IMG/VR virus record: IMGVR_UViG_3300046791_000499
Location: 79,094-143,093 of that record
Strand: one strand, 5' to 3'
DNA length: 64,000 bases
Source of the DNA: a virus
The notes under the pieces are model-generated. The model was not told the origin of the DNA and searched no databases. It saw only the letters and a program-made list of their open reading frames with translations. This document shows, one piece after another, positions 39,973-47,790 of this stretch (position 1 is its first letter; the number at the start of each line of letters is the position of its first letter). Made by a program: the position numbers and the translations under genes.

Positions 39973-40184
39973 AACCACCCCTGCTTGGTTGCGCACCAGT
40001 ACGCGACCACCAAGGCGGCGCAGACGAACGCAAACCGAGCGACGGCGCTGGGGAAAGGCTGCGAGAGCCGTACCGTTCGACCGGCGAACAGCTCCGGCTT
40101 GCCGAAGATGCGAAAGTTCCACGCCTGCCACAGCGCGAGGCAGATGACGAAGAACGAGGCGAGAGCGATCCATGGGTGGGTCAT
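39969..40184 (-). CDS. Small two-helix membrane protein
   Basis: 71 aa from ATG 40184, preceded by AAAGGACCA. Two membrane segments (about 4-22 'PWIALASFFVICLALWQAW' and 45-62 'SAVARFAFVCAALVVAYW') with a basic loop between them. It could be a holin-like or anchoring protein. It lies far from the lysin gene, so no role is assigned. Confidence 0.52.
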   Translation of the reverse strand: MTHPWIALASFFVICLALWQAWNFRIFGKPELFAGRTVRLSQPFPSAVARFAFVCAALVVAYWCATKQGWL

Positions 40185-40212
40185 TAGGTTTGGTCCTTTC
40201 GTGGCCAGGTGT

Positions 40213-41205
40213 TCATCGATCCGGCCAGTAGGCTGCCGGGCTCTCGTGGTCGGGGCGGTTCGCGGCAAGCCACGCCTTGCACTCGGCGACCGCTTGATCT
40301 TTCAGCTCGTCGTGGCGGTCCCACCATGCACGATGGGCCTTCGTCTGCTCGGGATCCGAAGGCCGCTCGCTCGGGATGGGCAGGTCGACACGGTGCTCGG
40401 CCGTGAACAGGACCGCGTCGAGCATCCGGGCTTGGATGGCCGCCACCGCGTCCTTGCACTGGTCCTCCTTCCACTGACCGCGGGCTCGGCCTTGGGCTTC
40501 GAGCGCCTCGTTCAAGTCATCTTCGAGCCGTACCGCCCGCACCCGATCGACCACGCAAAAGCGCACGACCGTGTTGCGCTCGTACACGTCGCGAGAGTCG
40601 ATGCTGTACTCCTCGATCCGATACCGGCGCACCGCGTTGTATAAGATGGCGTCCCGATCCCAAAAGCCGGACTTGTAGAAGAACGACCCGCGCCGGTTCC
40701 CCAAGGCGTCGAGGATGTTGCTGTGCATGCCGTGGCTCGTGCGCTGTTTGGTCCAGCCGGCCGGCATCGTCACGGGGCAGAACAGCTTGTCGTCGGCGAA
40801 CTGCTCGCCGAACACGAAGCCCAGCGCCTCGTAGTCCGCTCGGACCTTGGAGTCACGCGGGTACGGCAGCGTCTCGCTCGCGACGGCTTCGCTCTGGCCT
40901 TGGGCGATCTGGACGTCGAAGGCGTCGGGGCCGATGGCCATCGCCATCATGGTGAAGGTCCCGATCGCGCCCGGGGTTTGAGTGTTGGTTGGTCGACTGG
41001 TCTCGGTCATGCCGGTCCCAACAGCCGAGCCGTCGTCGCATTCCCCGAAGCGCTTGAACGCGCGGTGCTCGAGCGCGCAGGCGAGGCATTGCCCAACGTG
41101 AGCGGCGATCGGCGATGTGAGCGGGCGCCCGAGCAGCCGGCTGGCCTCGCCACCCAGCGCAGGATCCGTGCACCCGATCGGTGCGTCGGCGGAGCCCACG
41201 GTCAT
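40213..41205 (-). CDS. Hypothetical 330-aa protein with N-terminal Cys motif
   Basis: Starts M-T-V-G-S-A-D-A-P at ATG 41205, overlapping the HTH gene's stop by 4 bp. Residues 33-50 contain 'HVGQCLACALEHRAFKRFG', an H-x3-C-x-x-C unit like small zinc-finger anti-sigma domains. The rest (from an internal ATG at residue 66) has 'YRIEEYSIDSRDVYERNTVV' and a long helical stretch. Two genes fused in frame is one reading. Next to an HTH gene it could be a regulator, which is inference. Confidence 0.55.
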   Translation of the reverse strand: MTVGSADAPIGCTDPALGGEASRLLGRPLTSPIAAHVGQCLACALEHRAFKRFGECDDGSAVGTGMTETSRPTNTQTPGAIGTFTMMAMAIGPDAFDVQIAQGQSEAVASETLPYPRDSKVRADYEALGFVFGEQFADDKLFCPVTMPAGWTKQRTSHGMHSNILDALGNRRGSFFYKSGFWDRDAILYNAVRRYRIEEYSIDSRDVYERNTVVRFCVVDRVRAVRLEDDLNEALEAQGRARGQWKEDQCKDAVAAIQARMLDAVLFTAEHRVDLPIPSERPSDPEQTKAHRAWWDRHDELKDQAVAECKAWLAANRPDHESPAAYWPDR

Positions 41206-41456
41206 GGCGTCTCGACCTCCCGGAACAACTCGCTCCGAGGCACACCGAGCGCTTTCGCCATGGCGTCGAGCCGCTCGGGCTTCGGCCACCTTGGGTGTTC
41301 GCCGAGGTACTCGAACCGCAGCTTGGTCGCCGCCTTGTAGGACGCCCCGCCCAAGCCGATCGCCTTGGCGAAGGCGGCCTCGGTCATCTCGCTTTTGGCG
41401 AGCAGCCGGCGGACGTTGTAGGAGAGCAGGCCCGCGGCGGAGAGCGTCGCGGTCAT
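41202..41456 (-). CDS. Small helix-turn-helix (XRE/Cro-like) regulator
   Basis: 84 aa. 'NVRRLLAKSEMTEAAFAKAIGL' then '...PKPERLDAMAKALGVPRSELF' is the helix pattern of Cro/C1-type HTH proteins: a turn near residue 28, a DNA-reading helix around 34-46 with an Arg/Lys-rich face, and a terminal 'ALGVPRSELF' helix. It is the only clear small DNA-binding regulator in the window and could bind the shared operator-like dyads at 43.3, 59.1 and 61.1 kb. ATGA-coupled. Confidence 0.62.
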   Translation of the reverse strand: MTATLSAAGLLSYNVRRLLAKSEMTEAAFAKAIGLGGASYKAATKLRFEYLGEHPRWPKPERLDAMAKALGVPRSELFREVETP

Positions 41457-41743
41457 GGCTCACCCGCCTTCGCCCGCAGTTCGGCGAGGTCCTGTTCTGC
41501 CTGCTCGAGCCGGAGTTTGAGCATGTGGTCGGCCGAAGCCTGCGCCAGTTTGGCGATGTCGGTCGCGAGCACGCGGCCAGACGGGCCGTTGTACCTGCCG
41601 TGCTGGTCGATCCACGCGACCTCGTAGCCGCTGCGATCGGTGTCCACCCACAGGCAAGGCCGGCCGTCATCGTCCACATGCCAGGTGCACGAGAACATGC
41701 TGCCCTCGAGCGGGTACTTGGCGTTCAGTTCGGCGACGGTCAT
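41453..41743 (-). CDS. Hypothetical 96-aa protein, related to the gene at 56955
   Basis: Begins M-T-V-A-E-L-N-A-K-Y-P and contains 'RPCLWVDTDRSGYEVAWIDQHG', which matches the 'APCLWMHVSGHVAWVESGT' block of the protein at 56955-57458; the following 'ATDIAKLAQASADHMLKL' helix also aligns with its 'AAELRAFAQLAEES'. The C-terminus is a charged helix. A duplicated accessory domain of unknown use. Confidence 0.58.
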   Translation of the reverse strand: MTVAELNAKYPLEGSMFSCTWHVDDDGRPCLWVDTDRSGYEVAWIDQHGRYNGPSGRVLATDIAKLAQASADHMLKLRLEQAEQDLAELRAKAGEP

Positions 41744-42222
41744 CGTGCTGCCTCGATTCCAGCCAACAGCATGCTGAGTGCGCGCTCCGGGCCTGGCCCC
41801 TCGCCCGCCGCCGCGAACCTGTCTGCGGCTTCGCGGGCCGACTCGTCGGGCAACATCTTCAACTCGAGCAAGGTCTCGCCGCTGCTCGCCAGCACCAGCC
41901 ACCCTGCCCCGTCGGCATCCAGGTCGTTGATGAGGCCGCCCATCCGGCGCTTGGGGTTCGGCTCCCGACGCAGACGCACGTCCACCATCGCAGCCTTGGC
42001 CTTCACCAACTCGTCGCGCTTGCGGGATCGCTCGTATACGGCGTCGGTCACTGCCCGGGGAACCAGAGCGGTGGCGGAGCCATTGCACGCCAGACCGCAA
42101 CTGTCGGCACAGATGTCGAACGCGTCGGCGGCTGCGTCGAACGTCACCTCCACGCCGCGCATCACGGCGGTGTCGGGGCTGTTCGGATCCCAGGTCCAAG
42201 GCTCGGGGAGTTCGGCGCTCAT
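41740..42222 (-). CDS. Hypothetical 160-aa protein, paralogous to the C-terminus of the next gene
   Basis: Contains 'GWLVLASSGETLLELKMLPDESAREAADRFAAAGEGPGPERAL' at the C-terminus, closely similar to the end of the 273-aa protein at 42219 ('DWLVIAADGKYVLELEMLPGESA...'). N-terminal half: 'VMRGVEVTFDAAADAFDICADSCGLAC', an acidic helix with three Cys. The two genes probably arose by tandem duplication of one domain. Starts at ATG 42222. Confidence 0.6.
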   Translation of the reverse strand: MSAELPEPWTWDPNSPDTAVMRGVEVTFDAAADAFDICADSCGLACNGSATALVPRAVTDAVYERSRKRDELVKAKAAMVDVRLRREPNPKRRMGGLINDLDADGAGWLVLASSGETLLELKMLPDESAREAADRFAAAGEGPGPERALSMLLAGIEAAR

Positions 42223-43040
42223 GACCGCATCTCCGCTACGTACTGGCGGAGGATCTCAGCGGCGCGCTCGGGCCCTGGCGTGTCTTCGGCTGCATCGAAG
42301 CGTGCCTCGGCCACGGCCGCCGACTCGCCGGGCAGCATCTCCAGTTCGAGCACGTACTTGCCATCGGCCGCGATCACCAGCCAGTCGGTCGAGTTGATCT
42401 CGTTGATCGAACCGAGCGCCGCAGCCTCGTGGCTGTACTCGCTACGTGCGTGGGTGCGTGGCAGCTTTTGGATCCCATACAGGGTCTCGAACGCGTACTT
42501 GCCCTCGTACCGAAGTTCGACCCCGGTGATCCGCTCGCCGACGGTGCCGAAGTGACGCGACGCATCGCGACGTGCTTGCTGCGCGGCCTCGCGGTCGGCG
42601 ACGATCTTCTCGGCCAGTTCGTTGTCGGTCAGAGATCCGTGCCCGAGCAGGAAGTTGGCGGCACGCTCGCCGTCCTCCCGTTCCTCGCGGGTGCGTCGCT
42701 CGGCGGCCATCCGCTCGCGGCGCTCGCCATCGCGCAGGTTCGCGATGCGCTCGCGCTTGCCGTCGCGCACGGCCTGACCCTCGCCGGCTTTCTCGGCGCA
42801 GTCGCAGCCGACCTTGAACTTTCGGTCGTCTGCCGTGGCGAAGGTGAACACGTTCCAGATCGCCTGACCGCACAGGTCACATGAGCCCCCGCACATGTTG
42901 GTCGTGTACGGGAGGCCAGCAGCCGAAGCCGCGGCGTTCGTGGCTTGGCGATCCTCGGTGGTCTCGAGCCCGACGAACCGATAGGGGCCCGCGCCGAAGA
43001 TGGCGAAGGGATGTTCGGGGAGTTTGGCGGCGGCGCTCAT
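42219..43040 (-). CDS. Zinc-ribbon protein with C-terminal domain shared with its neighbour
   Basis: 273 aa from ATG 43040. Residues about 49-84 have C-G-G-S-C-D-L-C-G and 'KVGCDCAEKAGEG', the C-x-x-C-G ... G-C-D-C-A pattern also found at the end of the protein at 57799-58692 (zinc site). The middle (about 85-160) is a Glu/Arg-rich helix. The last 60 residues repeat the 160-aa neighbour's domain. Likely a nucleic-acid- or protein-binding accessory factor. Confidence 0.6.
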   Translation of the reverse strand: MSAAAKLPEHPFAIFGAGPYRFVGLETTEDRQATNAAASAAGLPYTTNMCGGSCDLCGQAIWNVFTFATADDRKFKVGCDCAEKAGEGQAVRDGKRERIANLRDGERRERMAAERRTREEREDGERAANFLLGHGSLTDNELAEKIVADREAAQQARRDASRHFGTVGERITGVELRYEGKYAFETLYGIQKLPRTHARSEYSHEAAALGSINEINSTDWLVIAADGKYVLELEMLPGESAAVAEARFDAAEDTPGPERAAEILRQYVAEMRS

Positions 43041-43042
43041 GG

Positions 43043-43324
43043 TCAGATGACCTCCGCTGCCATGACGGCGAAAGTTGTCCCGCGGTGGCCGCTCATCTGG
43101 ATGAAGAAGCCGACCCCCGTGTTGATGTTGCGCATGATCGTACGGTTCGCCTTGCGCTTGCCGACGAGGTCGGCGCCCATCTCGCTCATCTTGGTGATCT
43201 CGCCTTCCCACGCGTGCTCGTTCGAGCCGGTGGAGCGCAGGGTCAGCCTGACGCGGGTGCCCACGGGCATGGCGAACAGTTGCGCGGCGGCGGCTTGGGC
43301 GATCTCGGTGGCGTCGATCATCAT
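43043..43324 (-). CDS. First gene of the 34.7-43.3 kb operon, hypothetical
   Basis: 93 aa (starts M-M-I-D-A-T-E-I; ATG 43324 or 43321). It is a small beta/alpha protein: 'AMPVGTRVRLTLRSTG' and 'VGFFIQMSGHRGTTFAVMAAE'. It follows the promoter-like element at 43334-43361 at a distance that predicts a nearly leaderless transcript. Probably early-expressed; function unknown. Confidence 0.55.
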   Translation of the reverse strand: MMIDATEIAQAAAAQLFAMPVGTRVRLTLRSTGSNEHAWEGEITKMSEMGADLVGKRKANRTIMRNINTGVGFFIQMSGHRGTTFAVMAAEVI

Positions 43325-43333
43325 TGCCCGGCT

Positions 43334-43361
43334 ATTATGTACCGCCGCGCAGGATATACAA
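43334..43361 (-). promoter_or_regulatory. Promoter element, copy a (operon 34.7-43.3 kb)
   Basis: On the minus strand TTGTAT (43361-43356), 16 bp spacer, CATAAT (43339-43334). Start of transcription is expected 6-7 bp further, about 3 bp before the ATG at 43324. The spacer is GC-rich and part of an imperfect dyad. It resembles copies b (59065-59092) and c (61115-61142), including a TATTGTRTA core. A host sigma-70 promoter with an overlapping operator is the simplest reading. Confidence 0.6.
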
Positions 43362-43408
43362 TAGTCCGACGCTGATTTATTTGCGCGCGAATACGCCCGG
43401 CTGGCGCG

Positions 43409-45151
43409 TCACTTCCGCAGCTCTCGCCCGAGCACGACCTGCTTGTCGGCCACGTCGTCCATGAGCCCGAGCCCGCGTAGCTTGGTCATGGCGTTCCTGA
43501 ACGTGCCCGAAGTCGCACTCAGGCCGGCGCGGAATGCTGCCGTCTCCCGGGTGACCGGTTCGCTCGTGGCAGCCAGGACCTCGAACAGCCGGCGGTGCGC
43601 GCCTCCGAGCTTGCCTGCCCAGAACTCGAGCAGTTTCGCGCCGGTGGGCAGGGGCGTGAAGGTGCCCGCGTACTTGCGCTTGGCCTCCGCGCTGGCCTCG
43701 AGCATGCCGGTCGAGACGTCCACGAGCAGGGGCGGTGTGGCACCACGCAGCGTGGTCATCGCATTGCGGAAGGTGCCCGACTTTGGGGAGAGGCCGGCGA
43801 GCAGAGCGGCTCGGGTCCTGGTGACGGGCTTGCCGACTTGGAGCAGTACGGTCAGCACACGGCTTGGAGCGCCGCCAAGATCGCCGGGCGTGGTCTTGAC
43901 CGGCTTCTCGTCGGGCGCGGCGTTGCGTGCCCGCGACGCGCCGACGCTCACCTGCACGATCGGAGTCACCGTCGGCGGAGGCGCGATGATGCGTGGCCTC
44001 GTCGTGGCCTCGGCCATCCAGTCCGGGATCCAAGGATCCGCGATCGCTGGGCTCACATGGCGAGGCTCCGCTGGGGTGACGGCCACGGCCTGACCACCGT
44101 TGGCTCGAGTCCAGCCCTGCGCACGCTGCAGTCCGTCGACTGCCTTGGAGATGGCCTCGCTCAGCCGGGCGTTCTCCCCTCGGACCGCAAGCAGTTCGGC
44201 CTCGAGTTCGGCGACGCGCTCTTGGGCTGCGGTGTCGACCACGATGCGCACCGCTGCTGCTTCCGACTCTGGCTCTGGCACGCCGAGGTCGCCGAGCTGC
44301 GCGACAAGTTCGGCCACTCGCTTGTTCGACGCTGGGACCTGCACGAGATGCCGCGCTCCCGGTCGCACGTGCTGCGTGAGCGTCGTGTGGTTCGTCCTGA
44401 ACCTGGCCACGCCATCGAAATTGAAGGCCGAGCCGCTCGCCATGAACTCGCCGGGCAGCAGCCCTTGGAGCGTCGACCACTTGCTCTTGCCCTCGAACCC
44501 GAGGATCGCCGACGCGCGGGTGAGGTCGAGGTCCTGCGCGAACCTGCCGACCATGAGGTTGTTGGCCTCGGCGGCGGCGTCCTTCGCCAGCTTGGAGAAC
44601 CGCTGGGTCGCGAGGATGCCTCCGAACCCGCGCTTGCGCCCCGAGTCCATGAGGTCGATGACGGCCTGCCTGCTCTCCGCCTTGCCCGACTCTGGCGCGA
44701 ACCGGTGGGCTTCGTCGATCACGATCAGCCGAGGTCGCCACAGAGCACGCGGTGCGGCGAGCAGCCCTTCGATGAACAGCCGCAAGTAGAGCCGCTTGGC
44801 GTCCAGGGTGAGGTCGCTCAGATCCAAGATGGCCGAGCAGTTGAGTTCGAGCAGGCGCAGGGCGAGCCGCATGGCCGTGCTCGGGTCCGCGACGATGTCA
44901 CCCTCGCGCTTGCCTCCGACGAGCACCGCGTTGACGTGCGTGCGCAGGCTGGCGTACTCGCCCTCGGGGTCGACGATGGCGACGGGGATCCGGTTGGCCA
45001 GGCCCTCGATCAGCAGGCGCAACGCTTGGCTCTTGCCGCCGCCCGAGTTCGCGCACAGCAGCAAGCGGGAGACGGTCAGCTCCAAGGGGTCGACGGTGAC
45101 GATCGTCTCGGCGCCGGGCGGGGTCAGGACGATGGGCTCGCGGGTGATCAT
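43409..45151 (-). CDS. HerA/FtsK-type ATPase with two C-terminal winged-helix-like repeats
   Basis: 580 aa. Walker A at 35-42 (ANSGGGKS) and Walker B at 142-148 (LIVIDEA, then H-R-F) define a RecA-fold DNA translocase, with 'PEGEYASLRTHVNAVL' between. This is the HerA/DUF87 pattern; no NurA-like nuclease partner is next to it. The C-terminal 130 residues hold two repeats ('TRAALLAGLSPKSGTFRNAMTTLRG' and 'TAAFRAGLSATSGTFRNAMTKLRG'), each a DNA-binding winged-helix-like unit. It may move or pack DNA, or act in recombination; packaging is usually done by TerL, not found here. Confidence 0.8.
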   Translation of the reverse strand: MITREPIVLTPPGAETIVTVDPLELTVSRLLLCANSGGGKSQALRLLIEGLANRIPVAIVDPEGEYASLRTHVNAVLVGGKREGDIVADPSTAMRLALRLLELNCSAILDLSDLTLDAKRLYLRLFIEGLLAAPRALWRPRLIVIDEAHRFAPESGKAESRQAVIDLMDSGRKRGFGGILATQRFSKLAKDAAAEANNLMVGRFAQDLDLTRASAILGFEGKSKWSTLQGLLPGEFMASGSAFNFDGVARFRTNHTTLTQHVRPGARHLVQVPASNKRVAELVAQLGDLGVPEPESEAAAVRIVVDTAAQERVAELEAELLAVRGENARLSEAISKAVDGLQRAQGWTRANGGQAVAVTPAEPRHVSPAIADPWIPDWMAEATTRPRIIAPPPTVTPIVQVSVGASRARNAAPDEKPVKTTPGDLGGAPSRVLTVLLQVGKPVTRTRAALLAGLSPKSGTFRNAMTTLRGATPPLLVDVSTGMLEASAEAKRKYAGTFTPLPTGAKLLEFWAGKLGGAHRRLFEVLAATSEPVTRETAAFRAGLSATSGTFRNAMTKLRGLGLMDDVADKQVVLGRELRK

Positions 45152-45573
45152 GTTGTGGGATCCTTCACAGGCCCAAGCTTCTTGGATGCCACGCACTGGG
45201 AGCAGATCGGTTCATACGACTGGCCTTCATCGATCGCAGCGGCGCCGGCTGGGATGTCGCCGATCCTCACCACCTGCTCGCGTTCGATCCAGCGCGAGCT
45301 CACATCTGGCGTCTCGCGCAGACGATAGAGTCCGGGAAGATCATCATCGAACTCGCCGAGCCCGACTGCCAGCCACGCCGTGCCCTCGTTGACCGACCAC
45401 CGTTTGACCACGATGACCCCGGGTACGAACACCATAGCAAGCGCGACCGGCTCTCCAAGGCGCGACGTCCTCGAGCGCACGAGTGCTCCACTGGGGACTT
45501 GCATGGCCTCGTCCTCGTGACTCGCGGTGATGCGATGCCAGGCATGCAGCCCTTTGGGGTTCTCGATCCTCAT
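45148..45573 (-). CDS. Hypothetical 141-aa protein
   Basis: Starts M-R-I-E-N-P-K-G-L-H-A-W-H at ATG 45573. A beta-rich N-terminal half ('VALAMVFVPGVIVVKRW', 'GTAWLAVGLGEFDDDLPG') with a C-terminal 'EREQVVRIGDIPAGAA'. Two Cys near the end (C-S-Q-C) are too few for a sure zinc site. ATGA overlaps tie it to the HerA-like gene downstream and to the 168-aa gene upstream. Confidence 0.55.
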   Translation of the reverse strand: MRIENPKGLHAWHRITASHEDEAMQVPSGALVRSRTSRLGEPVALAMVFVPGVIVVKRWSVNEGTAWLAVGLGEFDDDLPGLYRLRETPDVSSRWIEREQVVRIGDIPAGAAAIDEGQSYEPICSQCVASKKLGPVKDPTT

Positions 45574-46076
45574 GACGCCACCTGCCCAGACAGCCACTTG
45601 CGGACATGCGCGAGAGCAGCGGTCCGGGCTTCATCCTCGGTGTCCATGGGGCCCTTGTCCAAGCTGTTGTACTCGCAGCCGTAGAAGTACCAGCCGGCCA
45701 TGCTGGGCACCGTCGTCTGGCTGTAGCGGACACTGGCGAGAACCTTGCCGCCTTTGACCAGGTCGGCTCCGCGAGCTCGCGGTTCCCGAAGGCTGGTCTC
45801 GGTCGACACGCGCCACCGGAGCGGGGACTTGCGGCCGTCGACCTTGACCGCGGCCAGCGCGAGCTCGACGTGCGTGAGAGCAACAAACCCTGCGCCCTCG
45901 ATGTAGACCCCGGCCGTGTGGCCTCCGAGGATGCAGGCTTGGGTCGATGTCACGCCCGTCCTGCCCTCGCCGTCGCGGGTGCCCGTCCAATAGCGGACCG
46001 CGGTCTCGGCCGGATGCTGCCATGCGTCGACCTGCTGTTGGAGTTGCTTCGGGGTGGGCGGCTTGCGGGTGGCCAT
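45570..46076 (-). CDS. Conserved phage beta-domain protein
   Basis: 168 aa from ATG 46076. 'PAETAVRYWTGTRDGEGRTGVTSTQACILGGHTAGVYIEGAGFVALTHVEL' fits a recurrent phage domain (a barrel with V-G/P-T-A-V-R, L-G-G-H-T-A/P and a final strand). The N-terminus is a basic helix and the C-terminal part has 'SMAGWYFYGCEYNSLDKG'. Function unknown; such proteins are often early accessory genes. It is the first minus gene downstream of the 46.1 kb operator region. Confidence 0.55.
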   Translation of the reverse strand: MATRKPPTPKQLQQQVDAWQHPAETAVRYWTGTRDGEGRTGVTSTQACILGGHTAGVYIEGAGFVALTHVELALAAVKVDGRKSPLRWRVSTETSLREPRARGADLVKGGKVLASVRYSQTTVPSMAGWYFYGCEYNSLDKGPMDTEDEARTAALAHVRKWLSGQVAS

Positions 46077-46137
46077 GCGAGCCCGTACCGCGACCGAGCG
46101 TGCCGTCTTCCCGCTGGCCACGCGAAGTTTGCCGGGG

Positions 46138-46176
46138 TATCGTTACACTGATAACGAAACCCATAACGAAACGTAC
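46138..46176. promoter_or_regulatory. Divergent control region with direct and inverted repeats
   Basis: The dyad CGTTA-cactga-TAACG (46143-46158) overlaps two direct copies of ATAACGAAAC immediately before the ATG at 46177. It lies between the leftward 168-aa gene and the rightward terminase-like gene, so it can control both. The sequence is much more A/T-rich than its surroundings, as expected for a promoter with an operator. Confidence 0.5.
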
Positions 46177-46845
46177 ATGCCACGCCACTCCATATTGGAC
46201 AGCCGTACAAAGCGTAATCGTGTAATCCGCGCCGTCGCCGATGGGATGACTTTGAAGGCGGCAGCGGAAGAAGTTGGGATGACGACCATGTCGCTCAGTC
46301 GGTATTGCCGCGCGCATCCCGAGTTCGCAGAGTCGCTGGCTCGAACCCGGGCGGCTGCGGCTGCCGGCCACAATGCCCCCGAACTCGAGCCGCCCGAGCC
46401 CATTGTCGACGAGCCCGATCCCACGCGCGACGCCAAACTGGTCGCCGAGGTTCTCGGGGTTCCGGCGGAGATCGCCATGGACGTCGACCGGCTGGTGCAG
46501 TCCGAGACCGAACTGGCGGTGGGCGAGGCTGTCCCTCGACTCACCCTGCGCTCGTACACGGACCTGTGTTGGAAGCGAGCGAGCGACGGGAAGCGGAAGG
46601 ACGCGTCGGCTTGGGCGAGGCTCCTGGCGCCTGTCATGTTCGGGCCGGTGCTCGATGCCCAAGGCCGGCGAGCCGCAGCGCTTGGCGTGCTCGAGTCTGC
46701 GTCCACGGCTGGCGAGCCCAGCGACACCGACGAAGACGAGAAGCCCTCGCGCGCTGGAATGACCGTGCTCGAAGTCCCAAGGAACGCAGCTCGGCCGCAC
46801 CTGCATCGCGACCGGGAGATCCTGGACGCCGAGGTCGTAGACTGA
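46177..46845 (+). CDS. HTH protein, possible small terminase subunit
   Basis: 222 aa. Residues 18-60 ('VADGMTLKAAAEEVGMTTMSLSRYCRAHPEFAESLA') are a helix-turn-helix like the N-terminus of small terminases, which bind packaging sites; an Ala/Arg helix and Asp/Glu-rich linker follow, then 'RLTLRSYTDLCWKRASDGKRKDASAWARLLAPVM'. No adjacent large terminase is present, which weakens the call; a transcription regulator is possible. It has its own promoter region with repeats. Confidence 0.45.
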   Translation: MPRHSILDSRTKRNRVIRAVADGMTLKAAAEEVGMTTMSLSRYCRAHPEFAESLARTRAAAAAGHNAPELEPPEPIVDEPDPTRDAKLVAEVLGVPAEIAMDVDRLVQSETELAVGEAVPRLTLRSYTDLCWKRASDGKRKDASAWARLLAPVMFGPVLDAQGRRAAALGVLESASTAGEPSDTDEDEKPSRAGMTVLEVPRNAARPHLHRDREILDAEVVD

Positions 46846-46887
46846 GCCGGCTGGAATCGGGCCCGCGGCACGGCGGTCTTGGTCAGC

Positions 46888-47406
46888 ATGAGCAGCGTCG
46901 ACGCCATCTTGTTCTACGGCTACCTGTGGTCTGACGAGGAGGATGACGGCGAGATCGCCTGTGCGATCCATTCTGAGACCGACCCGAGCAAATGCTCCTC
47001 CAACGATTGGGACTCCGTCGTTTACGCGAGGCGCGGCCATCTGAACCCATGGTCCAACTTCACCGAGGATGAGCGGCTCCCCTACGCCGAGCGACAAGCG
47101 GCAACCGCCCGATGGGTTGAGGAGAACCGCGAGGCCATCGACCGATTGCACAAGGAGCAGGCCGAGATCCGCGCGGAGTTCGGCGTCTCGCTCTCCTCTC
47201 ACGGCCATTACGACTGCTCGGTCCCTCATCTCCTGGTCGTCGGCACCAAGCAGACCGTCAGCTTCACCGAAGGGCTCGCGCTTGCGCCGAGCATGCTTGC
47301 CGTCGACCCCGACTGGCGCGACCGGCTCGACAAATGGCTGGCCGAGTTCGGCATCGCGGCGCCCCAGCCCGAGCCGAAATGGTGGATGGTCGCGCACTAC
47401 GGCTAG
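46888..47406 (+). CDS. Conserved hypothetical 172-aa protein
   Basis: Starts M-S-S-V-D-A-I-L-F-Y-G-Y-L-W. The N-terminal 'ILFYGYLWSDEED' and the 'FSLSSHGHYDCSVPHLLVV' segment (as 'VSLSSHGHYDCS') form an alpha/beta core with a Cys/His pair. The protein ends 'PKWWMVAHYG'. Similar openings occur in hypothetical genes of many phages. Its 3' end meets the convergent gene at 47264-47731. Confidence 0.55.
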   Translation: MSSVDAILFYGYLWSDEEDDGEIACAIHSETDPSKCSSNDWDSVVYARRGHLNPWSNFTEDERLPYAERQAATARWVEENREAIDRLHKEQAEIRAEFGVSLSSHGHYDCSVPHLLVVGTKQTVSFTEGLALAPSMLAVDPDWRDRLDKWLAEFGIAAPQPEPKWWMVAHYG

Positions 47407-47731
47407 AAGGCCGAGTGGCCACCAGTTCGCCTGGCGTGAAGCGACGCTGGTTGCCCATCGGCGTCTTCCCGAGCCGACCCCATTCGGCCAGTTCCGCCCA
47501 CAGCCGTGCGAAGCGTGGATCCGTCAGCGCCGCGAACCCGTCGTCATGCAGATGCAGTGTGGCAAAGCTCAGCCGATCGTGTCCCCAATCGAACGAGAAC
47601 TCGTACTTGCAGGAGCCGTCGCTATGGGACAGGCCAACGGTGATGGATGCGCTCTCGTCGACGAGCCTCGCCGCTTCCCAATGCCAGGCTTCATGGTTGA
47701 CGTGATACCCGGCGATGATGTCCTCGGTCAT
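47264..47731 (-). CDS. Hypothetical protein, probable frameshift at its C-terminus
   Basis: The open frame gives 155 aa, but coding character ends near residue 103 ('RRFTPGELVA', about 47425); the rest runs opposite the end of the plus gene and is Arg/Ser-rich noise. A TAG in another frame at 47405-47403 lies exactly where the plus gene ends, so the natural stop was probably there and a one-base indel near 47410-47430 hides it. The N-terminal 100 residues are alpha/beta with an 'HHEAWHWEAARLVDE'-type helix. Unknown function. Confidence 0.5.
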   Translation of the reverse strand: MTEDIIAGYHVNHEAWHWEAARLVDESASITVGLSHSDGSCKYEFSFDWGHDRLSFATLHLHDDGFAALTDPRFARLWAELAEWGRLGKTPMGNQRRFTPGELVATRPSSRSARPSTISARAGAPRCRTRPAICRAGRASRGRRQACSAQARALR

Positions 47732-47790
47732 GTCCCGTCAACCTCGGGTCCCGCGTCCGATTCCCTGGACCTCGTACCTGCCTCGGAGCA

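Noticed and set aside
43595-45328. 577-aa plus-strand frame
   Set aside because: Antisense to the HerA-type ATPase, whose Walker motifs fix the coding strand.
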